A stretch of 64,000 nt of DNA from Myxococcales bacterium (GTDB lineage Bacteria; Myxococcota_A; Polyangia; Polyangiales; Houyiibacteriaceae), in contig JAOTYL010000010.1 of NCBI GenBank assembly GCA_029861865.1, positions 98,707 through 162,706 of the forward strand. Direction: 5' to 3'. Positions 52,443 to 60,275 of the stretch are shown here, piece by piece. Under the pieces are notes generated by a model. It was given only the letters and a program-made list of their open reading frames with translations. It was not told the origin of the DNA and searched no databases. The number at the start of each line of letters is the position of its first letter. Within the stretch, counting starts at the first letter, position 1. Made by a program: the position numbers and the translations under genes.

Positions 52443-53609
52443 TCAAGGAGCGGCATCTGGCGCAGCGCAATTCCCGCCGTAAGCAGATCGTAAGATCGCC
52501 TCTGCAGGTTTTCCGCGAGGCGAGAACCCGGCTGGGCCCTCTTCCGTGGTGGCGGGGTCGGTGAACCACTTCCACCAATAAATACCCGCGACCCACGGGC
52601 GGTCGCGGATCGATTCGATCAAGGCCCTATAGCCCTCGGTTTGTGTTTGGTGGTCCACGCGGATTTTGCCTGCGCGTTCGGGCCACGCATGGGGCTCGAT
52701 CAGCGCGTCCGGCGAAGAACGGTAACCAACCTCCGTGATGAGCACGGGTTTGCCGCGGGCTTTGGAGACGACCCCGAGTGCGTCGAGTTGCTCGTCGATT
52801 CTCGACCGGATCACCGAGACATCGGTACGCGGGGTGCTGGCCAAAGAGGGATAAAACTGAATCCCGATGTAGTCGACCGCATCCCACCACGGCAATGATG
52901 GGGCGTCGTCCCAGTTGGCACTATAGGTGATTTTGCCCTCGAAACGGCGCCGCGCCTTGCGGATCAGCCGACGCCACCGCCCCTCGAGCTTGCTCTCCAT
53001 GGACCGAAGCTCGACGCCGACCACCAGGATGTCGACCCCCTCGGCCTGTGCCAAGTCGGCGTACCGCAACATCCACTTCTCATAGCTGTCGAACCATTGG
53101 CTCCAGGCTCTCTCGTCGTCGAAGCCGATCTCGCCGCGCCACTTGCCGTCGACGATCCAGAGGTGCGGCTTCAGCACGACGTGAAGCCCTGCCTTCTTTG
53201 CTTGACGAATCTCGAGACGCATGCGCTCGTCGGTCTCGCCTGCGCGGTAGTTCCCGATGGGATGTACCTTTGGTTCGTCGAGCCGCTCCATGAACCCAAA
53301 CGGGGTGAGACTAACCCATTGTACACCGAGCTCCTTCAACTCTTTCAGGGTCGCCGCGCTCGTCTTGCTGCCATAGCCCTTACTCCCGCTGACTTGGTAG
53401 TTGTGCGCGACGCACATCCCGCGCTGGATTCGATCGGGTAAGGGCTTGATGCCGGGCTCACAGCGCAGCCCGGGCGCGGTTCTCGTGTTTTTGGACGCGA
53501 TCGCGGGTGCTTCCGTCGCCGGTTTCGCGCGCTCGTCGCTCGCCTTCGAGCACGCGATCAGGCAAAGCGCAAACACGACTGCGAGCTTGGGTGATCCCAT
53601 TTCGCTCAT
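52443..53609 (-). CDS. GH113-like glycoside hydrolase lipoprotein
   Basis: 388 residues from ATG 53609 (53600 also possible), giving a lipoprotein signal (lipobox LIAC, Cys20). The TIM-barrel carries the GH113-type pair: acid/base Glu200 in LVVGVELRS and nucleophile Glu293 in VLITEVGYRS, with LHVVLKPHLWIVDGKWRGE and YIGIQFYPSL as further family landmarks. GH113 enzymes cut beta-mannan or related glycans. Being a lipoprotein, it acts at the cell surface or periplasm. It is divergent from lemA with about 100 bp between. Confidence 0.9.
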   Translation of the reverse strand: MSEMGSPKLAVVFALCLIACSKASDERAKPATEAPAIASKNTRTAPGLRCEPGIKPLPDRIQRGMCVAHNYQVSGSKGYGSKTSAATLKELKELGVQWVSLTPFGFMERLDEPKVHPIGNYRAGETDERMRLEIRQAKKAGLHVVLKPHLWIVDGKWRGEIGFDDERAWSQWFDSYEKWMLRYADLAQAEGVDILVVGVELRSMESKLEGRWRRLIRKARRRFEGKITYSANWDDAPSLPWWDAVDYIGIQFYPSLASTPRTDVSVIRSRIDEQLDALGVVSKARGKPVLITEVGYRSSPDALIEPHAWPERAGKIRVDHQTQTEGYRALIESIRDRPWVAGIYWWKWFTDPATTEEGPAGFSPRGKPAEAILRSAYGGNCAAPDAAP

Positions 53610-53708
53610 TGATAGCACCACGGGCATCGAAGCCGCGTCAAACCATGTTGAGTTTGCGAGAGCCGCCAATTACACTGAGAGGGCCTTGGACGAACAAAGG
53701 GGGTGACC

Positions 53709-54296
53709 ATGGCGTGGTTGATCGGTCTACTCGTGCTCATCGGTGTGGTCATTGCTTGGCTCGTCAGCATGTACAATGCCCTCGTCGATCTCCGCAATCG
53801 GTTCAAGAACGCATTTGCGCAGATCGACGTGCAACTGAAGCGTCGGCACGACCTGATCCCAAACCTGGTCGAGACGGCCAAGGGGTATTTGGCGCACGAG
53901 CGCGAGACACTCGAAGCGGTGATCGCCGCTCGCAACTCCGCTGAAGGCGCGCGCGAACGGGCCGCGGCGGATCCCGGAGACGCGGGAGCCATGCAAACAC
54001 TCGTAGCGGCAGAGGCCGGGCTGAGCGGGGTGCTGGGTAGGCTCTTTGCACTTTCCGAAGCCTATCCCGACCTCAAAGCCAACCAGAACATGATGCAGCT
54101 CTCGGAAGAGCTCTCGACCACCGAGAACAAGATTGCGTTCGCACGGCAGGCGTTCAATGACGCCGTCATGCGTTACAACACCAAGTGCGAGATCGTGCCG
54201 TCCAACATCATCGCCAGCGCCTTTGACTTTCAACGTGCGGAGTTCTTCGAGATCGAAATCGAGGCCGAGCGCGAGCCGGTCAAAGTGCAGTTCTAG
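53709..54296 (+). CDS. LemA-family membrane protein
   Basis: 195 residues from ATG 53709 with a GGGGGTGA ribosome site (GTG 53703 is possible). One N-terminal TM helix (residues 2-22) precedes the LemA core MYNALVDLRNRFKNAF, QIDVQLKRRHDLIPNLVETAKGYL and the FNDAVMRYNTKCEIVPSNIIA end. The role of LemA is not settled. It is 3 bp upstream of the M48 peptidase gene; the LemA-M48 pairing recurs widely. Confidence 0.95.
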   Translation: MAWLIGLLVLIGVVIAWLVSMYNALVDLRNRFKNAFAQIDVQLKRRHDLIPNLVETAKGYLAHERETLEAVIAARNSAEGARERAAADPGDAGAMQTLVAAEAGLSGVLGRLFALSEAYPDLKANQNMMQLSEELSTTENKIAFARQAFNDAVMRYNTKCEIVPSNIIASAFDFQRAEFFEIEIEAEREPVKVQF

Positions 54297-54299
54297 CAA

Positions 54300-56285
54300 A
54301 TGGACTTCTTCGAGGAGCAGGACCTCGCGCGGAAACGCTCGTCACGTCTCGCCTTCCTCTTCGCGCTGGCTGTCATCGGGGTGTGCGCGGCGGTGTACGG
54401 GCTCGGTCTGGTGATCTACCACTTCACGGCATCCAATACCGCGGGTGTGTCGGTCATGGTGGGCCAGTACGACCAGGTGCGGCACGCAGCACTCAGTCTC
54501 TGGAACCCGACGGTGTTCGTCGCCGCTGTAGGGGGTACCGCCCTGCTGATCGCCCTTGGATCGCTCTACAAGATCGCGCGGCTTCGCGACGGCGGGTCTG
54601 CCGTTGCGCTTGCGCTCGGCGGGCGCCGGCTCGATTCGGACAGCACCAAGCTCGAAGAGCGCCGCCTCCTCAACGTGGTCGAAGAGCTGGCGATCGCATC
54701 CGGAGTGCCTGTCCCAGACGTGTACGTGCTCGACGACGAACCCGGCATCAACGCCTTCGCCGCAGGAAACACGACGAGCGACGCCGTCATCGGAGTCACT
54801 CAGGGCACGGTGCAACTACTCGAACGCGCGGAGCTTCAGGGGGTCATCGGCCACGAGTTCAGCCACATTCTGAACGGGGACTCGCGGATCAATCTGCGCG
54901 CGATCGGTCTATTGCACGGCATCTTCCTCTTGGCGATCGTCGGCCGCTTCATCTTGCATGGATCGAGGGGCACGAGACGCGAGGGGGCAAGCGCTGCCTT
55001 CGTTGGAGTCGGTCTTTTGGCGATCGGTTCGATCGGCGTTCTCTTTGGCCGGATGATTCAAAGTGCGATCTCACGACAGCGCGAGCTCCTTGCCGATGCA
55101 TCGGCGGTGCAATTTACCCGTGACCCCGATGGCCTGGTTGGGGCCCTCAAGAAGATCGGCGGTGCCCAATCACACTCGTACTTGGACACACCGGGAGCGG
55201 ATGAGGCCAGTCACATCTTTTTCTCCGAAGCGATTCGGCGCTTCCGTCTGTTCCAAGGTCTGTTTCGAACCCATCCGCCGATCGGCGACCGAATTCGCAA
55301 GCTCGAGCCACAGTGGGACGGTGAATTCATCGAGGTGGCGCTGCCCGAGATTTCCAAGGGGATGAGCTCGCCTCCAGGCCCAGCGCCGGCTGAAATGAGC
55401 GCGTTTGCTGGGGCTCCGAACGAGGCGGCAGTCGCCGAAGCGGTGGCTCACATTGGAAAGCCACTCCCTGCGCAGGTGGAGTATGCCAGCTTGCTTCATT
55501 CACGCCTTCCCGACCTGTGGATTCACGCAGTTCATCAGGCGCCCATGGCTCAGGCGATGGTCTTCGGTCTCCTTCTCGCGCAAGACGAAGTTCTCCGAGG
55601 CTCCGAGATCCGCGCCGTCGCCGAGCTGACCGACTCGGAGACAGCGGACCTGGTGCTTCGATTCCATTCCGAGGCCGGAGAGCGTTCTTCCGCCGAGAAG
55701 ATCGCGTTGATCGACATGGCGATGCCGACGCTCCGAAGTTTGTCGGCCGACGAATACCGACGGTTTGGCCGCGTGGTTCAAGCGCTGATCGAAAGCGATC
55801 GACGGGTGAACCTCTTCGAGTACACGTTGAGTCGCATGATCCAACGTCACTTGGCGCGCCACTTCGATCGTATGGGTCAGACGCCGGTGAAGTTTCGCAG
55901 TCTCCGCGCGCTCCTTCCCGACATCCGTGTGCTGTTGTCGACTCTCGCCCGCGTCGGGAGCCGGTCCGAGGAGCAAGCGACACAGGCCCTTCGGCACGGA
56001 GCTCAGGTGCTTCACCTCACCGGCGAGCACGCGCAACTCCTACCTGCCGAGCAATGTACGCTTCGAGAAGTCGATGCTGCGCTCAGTCGCTACGATGCTG
56101 CGACCCCAACGCTCAAGAAGAGCCTAATGCTGTCCTGCGCCGCTACCGTGATGGCCGACGACAGGGTGACCGATCGAGAGGTCGAGCTCATTCGCGCGAT
56201 TGGAGATGCCGTCGATTGTCCTGTGCCACCTTTTGTGGCATCCGATGAAAACCATGGAAACCCGCAGCGTCTACGAGACCGATGA
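54300..56285 (+). CDS. M48 zinc metallopeptidase with TerB-like C-terminal region
   Basis: A 661-residue protein, about twice the usual HtpX-type length. Two N-terminal TM helices (residues 18-40, 70-92), the zinc site HEFSH (His185, Glu186, His189), the third ligand in RQRELLADASAV and TMs between fit the M48 core (to ~residue 345). The remaining ~310 residues are soluble; the last ~110 (LSCAATVMADDRVTDREVELIRAIGDAVDCPVPP) resemble a TerB-like alpha-helical domain. It probably degrades membrane or misfolded envelope proteins. LemA precedes it by 3 bp; the DUF2007-like gene starts inside its 3' end. Confidence 0.93.
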   Translation: MDFFEEQDLARKRSSRLAFLFALAVIGVCAAVYGLGLVIYHFTASNTAGVSVMVGQYDQVRHAALSLWNPTVFVAAVGGTALLIALGSLYKIARLRDGGSAVALALGGRRLDSDSTKLEERRLLNVVEELAIASGVPVPDVYVLDDEPGINAFAAGNTTSDAVIGVTQGTVQLLERAELQGVIGHEFSHILNGDSRINLRAIGLLHGIFLLAIVGRFILHGSRGTRREGASAAFVGVGLLAIGSIGVLFGRMIQSAISRQRELLADASAVQFTRDPDGLVGALKKIGGAQSHSYLDTPGADEASHIFFSEAIRRFRLFQGLFRTHPPIGDRIRKLEPQWDGEFIEVALPEISKGMSSPPGPAPAEMSAFAGAPNEAAVAEAVAHIGKPLPAQVEYASLLHSRLPDLWIHAVHQAPMAQAMVFGLLLAQDEVLRGSEIRAVAELTDSETADLVLRFHSEAGERSSAEKIALIDMAMPTLRSLSADEYRRFGRVVQALIESDRRVNLFEYTLSRMIQRHLARHFDRMGQTPVKFRSLRALLPDIRVLLSTLARVGSRSEEQATQALRHGAQVLHLTGEHAQLLPAEQCTLREVDAALSRYDAATPTLKKSLMLSCAATVMADDRVTDREVELIRAIGDAVDCPVPPFVASDENHGNPQRLRDR

Positions 56286-56610
56286 CGAGGTCCAGGCTCT
56301 AGCGCTACAGGAGGCGCTGGAGCGTGAGGGCATCGCCGCGGTTTTGATCAACCATCGTGATACGGCCTATCCCGGCATCACGGATCGACTTCGACACGGC
56401 ACCGAGATCCGGGTCGAAGCCGACCAAGTCGACAAGGCGACCCAGCTCATCCGTGAGTTCATCGCTGCCGAGCCGGTCGAAGGACCGCCAATTGCCCCGC
56501 CGCCCGATTCCGGGCCTGCCCCGGGCCTTCGAGGGCCGAGCTGGCTCGTTACCACCCTGATATTCCTCGGGTTATTGGTCGCGGCCGCATATTTCCTAAA
56601 TGTAAAATAA
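56245..56610 (+). CDS. DUF2007-like small membrane protein
   Basis: 121 residues from ATG 56245 (56254 also possible), overlapping the end of the M48 gene by ~40 bp in another frame. The N-terminal part (RSVYETDDEVQALALQEALEREGIAAVLIN) is the DUF2007-like ferredoxin-fold motif, followed by a Pro-rich linker and a C-terminal TM helix (residues ~95-115). DUF2007 is proposed as a signal-transducing domain; role unknown. Its position suggests it is the last member of the lemA-M48 unit. Confidence 0.78.
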   Translation: MKTMETRSVYETDDEVQALALQEALEREGIAAVLINHRDTAYPGITDRLRHGTEIRVEADQVDKATQLIREFIAAEPVEGPPIAPPPDSGPAPGLRGPSWLVTTLIFLGLLVAAAYFLNVK

Positions 56611-56613
56611 GTC

Positions 56614-56643
56614 TTGGCACCCGCCCTCCGGCTACGTTATAAG
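56614..56643 (+). promoter_or_regulatory. Candidate sigma-70 promoter of the 66-aa gene
   Basis: TTGGCA (56614-56619) and TATAAG (56638-56643) are 18 bp apart, in front of the 56670 start. The AAGGAAGGG ribosome site lies at 56656-56664. Confidence 0.5.
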
Positions 56644-56669
56644 TTAACGGTTAGTAAAGGAAGGGCAGC

Positions 56670-56870
56670 ATGGCGACAGTGACTTATGACCTGAAGGAAC
56701 TTTCTCGGCTTCTTGGCTGGAACCCGGCGCACTGCAAAGTGATCGTGAAGCAACTCGGTGCCGATCCAAATGGTCCGATCAGCGAGGACATCGCGGCCAA
56801 GGTAGCCGGAAAGATTCGTCGACCGTGGCCTCCGCAGGTCGAAGCCGAAGCCGAAGCTGTCGCGAGCTAG
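56670..56870 (+). CDS. Small helical protein, 66 aa, IF2_N-like
   Basis: A short protein with its own promoter-like elements and a good ribosome site. Residues 7-50 (LKELSRLLGWNPAHCKVIVKQLGADPNGPISEDIAAKVAGKIRRP) look like the IF2_N helical fold that precedes translation initiation factor IF-2; the resemblance is by eye only. The tail is acidic Ala/Glu. It may bind nucleic acid or ribosomes, or be unrelated. Confidence 0.65.
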   Translation: MATVTYDLKELSRLLGWNPAHCKVIVKQLGADPNGPISEDIAAKVAGKIRRPWPPQVEAEAEAVAS

Positions 56871-56885
56871 CCGCCAGTTCCCACG

Positions 56886-58499
56886 CTAGCGCCTAATGAG
56901 GGCTGCGGCGCGTTCGCCTATCATCATGCTTGGAGCGTTCGTGTTTCCGCCGGTGACCTCTGGCATGATCGAGGCATCCGCCACGCGCAGTCCTTCGAGG
57001 CCGCGCACCTTGAGGTGAGGGTCGACGACGGCCATCGGGTCGACGCCCATCTTGCAGGTCCCGACCGGATGATAGACTGTCGTCGCGCGAAGCCTGATCT
57101 CGGCCATTAGCTCTTCGTCGCTTGCCCGCTCGGCGCCTGGAGTGAGCTCTTCGTGGAGGTGGTCAGCCAGCTCCGGGTGCTCGCCGATCTCCCGAACCTT
57201 CCGGATCCCATCGAGCAATACCTGCAGGTCCTCGGGAGCCTCCAAGAAGTGAGGGTCGATATGCGGTGCGGCGTGCGGATCGTTGGAGGTGAGCAAGAGC
57301 TCACCACGGCTCTTTGGATAGATGAGTGTCGGCATCACGCATAGGCAGTTGCCGGTATCGACGTGCGGCCGTTCAGGCCCGTCTTGGTTTGGATCGGGAT
57401 AGCCCCAAGGCAGCGTGTGAATCTGGAGATTCGGAATCGGCTCGTGATCGCGGGTCTTGATGAACGCCCCAGCCTCAAAGACCGTCCGCCCAAACCACGT
57501 GTTCCCGACAGTGTACTCTTTGATCATTCCGCCAAGGAAGTGGAACGGCGTTCCGCGGTGAAGGCTCGTGGGCGCGCGGTACACGAGCGGCACGAAGAGA
57601 TGGTCGTGCAAGTTCTTACCGACGCCGGGCAGATCGTAACGGACATCGATGCCTTGCTGGCGAAGATGCTGGGCGGGACCTATCCCGGACAGCATCAGAA
57701 TGTGCGGCGAGCCGATCGCGCCGGCCGACAAAATTACCTCGCCGGCGGCGTTCGCCGTCGAGAGGTTGCCGTTCTGCTCGTACTCGACGCCGGTGGCGCG
57801 TCCGTTTTCGATCACGACGCGTCGCACGTGGGCGTGCATTTCTAAAGTAAAATTGGGCCTTTCGAGGCTAGGTTGGATGTACCCCTCGGCGGTGCTGCTG
57901 CGAACGCCGTGGCTCGCCGACATGTGATAAGTGCTCGCGCAGTTTTGATTCTCGCCGTTGAAATCGTCGAGCACCGGGATGTCGCAAACCGCTGCGGTCG
58001 CTCTCATGAACGCTTGCGATACTGGGCTGAGCTGGTCTTCTGGGTGACGCGTGACGCTGATTGGGCCACCCGCGCCGTGATACTCGGTCTCGCCGTCTTC
58101 GTGGTTCTCGAGCTTCTTGTAGAGGGGCAGGATATCGTTGAAGCCCCAACCCTTGCACCCACGGGCGGCCCACCCATCGTAGTTTGCTTTGTTGCCGCGT
58201 AGGTAGAGCATGCCATTGACGGAGCTCGACCCGCCGACCACCTTCCCGCGCGTGTACGGAATTCGCCGATTGTCGAGGTGCGGCTGGGGAACCGTCGTGA
58301 AGCCCCAATCGAACTTCTTCTTGAGCTGCTTGATCTGCTGCACGAGGCTGATCATCCCTGGCTTGCGAACGAGGGTGGTGCGGTCACTGCCCCCGGCCTC
58401 GAGTAGAAGCACGGTCACGCTTGGATCCTCCGAAAGACGGCTGGCGATGATCGCTCCAGCCGAGCCAGCCCCGATGACGACGTAGTCGTACTCAGCCAT
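56886..58499 (-). CDS. GMC-family FAD oxidoreductase
   Basis: 537 residues from ATG 58499, with GGAGAG upstream. The FAD motif YVVIGAGSAGAIIA is at residues 6-19, the GMC signature GGSSSVNGMLYLRGNKANYD in the middle and the active-site His in VYHPVGTCKMG, closed by NTNAPSMMIGERAA. The family includes choline dehydrogenase and alcohol dehydrogenases. The substrate is likely an alcohol or a sterol-type alcohol, but not readable. It lies between the 66-aa gene and recD. Confidence 0.95.
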   Translation of the reverse strand: MAEYDYVVIGAGSAGAIIASRLSEDPSVTVLLLEAGGSDRTTLVRKPGMISLVQQIKQLKKKFDWGFTTVPQPHLDNRRIPYTRGKVVGGSSSVNGMLYLRGNKANYDGWAARGCKGWGFNDILPLYKKLENHEDGETEYHGAGGPISVTRHPEDQLSPVSQAFMRATAAVCDIPVLDDFNGENQNCASTYHMSASHGVRSSTAEGYIQPSLERPNFTLEMHAHVRRVVIENGRATGVEYEQNGNLSTANAAGEVILSAGAIGSPHILMLSGIGPAQHLRQQGIDVRYDLPGVGKNLHDHLFVPLVYRAPTSLHRGTPFHFLGGMIKEYTVGNTWFGRTVFEAGAFIKTRDHEPIPNLQIHTLPWGYPDPNQDGPERPHVDTGNCLCVMPTLIYPKSRGELLLTSNDPHAAPHIDPHFLEAPEDLQVLLDGIRKVREIGEHPELADHLHEELTPGAERASDEELMAEIRLRATTVYHPVGTCKMGVDPMAVVDPHLKVRGLEGLRVADASIMPEVTGGNTNAPSMMIGERAAALIRR

Positions 58500-58577
58500 C
58501 AAGCTCTCCAAAATGAAACACGTTTCACTTGCGGGATATAGCCGATCGGAACTGCCACGCCACCGCAACGCCCCAAT

Positions 58578-60275
58578 TTATGGGGCGAGAGCCGCGACCC
58601 GGTCGACCAAACCGGAGAACCTCTGGGCTGATCGTCGAACGGCAGCGACGATCACCTCACGTGGACCGACCAGCCGCACGCGCCTTCTCGCGCGGCTGAC
58701 CGCAGTGTACAGCAGCTCCCGGGTCAGGAGTGGTCCGTCTTCTTCGGGCATGACGATCAGTACCTCATCGAACTCGGACCCTTGCGCCTTGTGCACGCTG
58801 AGTGCGTAGGCGGAGGAGTACCGAGGGAGCCTGGCCTCAGCAAAGTCTTGGAAACCGCTCGGCTCGCGTTGGAACGTCGCGAGCGGGGTACCCTCTCGTT
58901 CGAAAAGCATGCCGAGGTCACCGTTGTAGACGCCGAGCTCGCGGTTGTTTTCTTCGATGATGATCGGATGAACCGCGAGGTCGACCCTCGGGGCGCGCCG
59001 CTCGATGGTGACTCCGAGTTGTCGCGTGCCTATGGGGCCCTTGCGGTGTGGGCTCAGGACGACATATTGGGCACGCCGTCGGAAGTGCTCTTTGGGCTCG
59101 GTCGCGCTGACGATCTCGGACCATTTCATCGCAGCTCGATCCAGCTCGTCCCCGAGGTCACCGAGGGGGCTCCATTGCACCTCCCCCGCGCCATCGGAGT
59201 CGAGCAGCTTTTCGATCGCCGTAGGGTTTCCGTCCCGAATTGCGGCCACCAGCTGTCCCAAGGGTTGCGCTTCGTCGTAGCGGTAGGTCTTGGTGAGGTG
59301 AGTGACCCGGTCCTGCCACCAAGTTTCGTTGCTGGCACGCACGAGGTCGCGAAGAACCGAGCCCGCCTCGACCGAAGTGAGCTGATCGGGATCGCCCACG
59401 ATCAGGATCGTCGCGTTCACCGGCGCGGAGACGAGGAGTTGTCGCATGAGACCGAGATCGATCATCGAGGCCTCGTCCAAAACGATGATGTCGGCATCGA
59501 CCGGGTAATCGGCGCCTCGACTGAAACGCATCCCGTGGCGTCGCATGCCAAGAGCCCGATGAACCGTGATGGCCTCGACCGGGATGCTCGCAAGGACTTC
59601 GTCGGCCGCGTCGATGGTCTCTTTGGCGCGGCTCACTGCCTCTCCGAGGCGAACCGCCGCTTTTCCGGTTGGCGCCAGCAACATGACCTTGGGTGCTAGT
59701 CGGGCCTCGTGAAGCCGTCCCTCGACGAGCAGCGCGACGATTGCGGCCACGGTGGTGGTCTTCCCGGTGCCTGGGCCCCCACACAAGACAGAGACGCGAT
59801 GGTCGATGGCGTTCTGCGCGGCTAGTCGGTGTGGCGATTTCGGATCGTGACCGAACAAGCGGTCGAGTGCCCCGGCGAGCCAGGCGTGATCCGCCTCCGG
59901 AGACTTTGGAGTGGATCGCTTCGTTAGCTCGGTTGCGATGTCATGCTCGAGCTCCCAATAACGTCGAAGGTACAAACGTTGCTTCTCGTCGAGCACCAAT
60001 GGCCCGTCATCGAGCAGCTCGCTCGCGCACAAGGCGTTGGCCCACGACCCCTGCTCCGGTAGCACTGGGCCGGCTTCACCGGTTGTCGAGGCGAGGTCGT
60101 TCGCCGCCATGCCGAGCGGCAGGCAAGCGTGGCCCCGACGAACATTGCGACTGGTGAGCGCGATCGCCAACTCGACCTCTGGGTTGACTGCGCTGGTCAT
60201 CGCGCCGAGCGCCCGTGCAAGCTCGACATCCAAAAGCTCGAGAACACCGGTGGCCTGGAGGTCCGCGATCGTCAT
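58578..60275 (-). CDS. recD: Exodeoxyribonuclease V alpha subunit RecD
   Basis: 565 residues from ATG 60275, preceded by GGGAGGGGCAC and overlapping the RecB stop by 4 bp. Superfamily 1 motifs are present: CGGPGTGKTTT, VLDEASMIDLGLM, and the C-terminal YALSVHKAQGSEFDEVLIVMPEE with TAVSRARRRVRLVG. It is the fast 5'-3' motor of RecBCD. No ptr-like gene lies in this recC-recB-recD cluster, unlike E. coli. Confidence 0.97.
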   Translation of the reverse strand: MTIADLQATGVLELLDVELARALGAMTSAVNPEVELAIALTSRNVRRGHACLPLGMAANDLASTTGEAGPVLPEQGSWANALCASELLDDGPLVLDEKQRLYLRRYWELEHDIATELTKRSTPKSPEADHAWLAGALDRLFGHDPKSPHRLAAQNAIDHRVSVLCGGPGTGKTTTVAAIVALLVEGRLHEARLAPKVMLLAPTGKAAVRLGEAVSRAKETIDAADEVLASIPVEAITVHRALGMRRHGMRFSRGADYPVDADIIVLDEASMIDLGLMRQLLVSAPVNATILIVGDPDQLTSVEAGSVLRDLVRASNETWWQDRVTHLTKTYRYDEAQPLGQLVAAIRDGNPTAIEKLLDSDGAGEVQWSPLGDLGDELDRAAMKWSEIVSATEPKEHFRRRAQYVVLSPHRKGPIGTRQLGVTIERRAPRVDLAVHPIIIEENNRELGVYNGDLGMLFEREGTPLATFQREPSGFQDFAEARLPRYSSAYALSVHKAQGSEFDEVLIVMPEEDGPLLTRELLYTAVSRARRRVRLVGPREVIVAAVRRSAQRFSGLVDRVAALAP

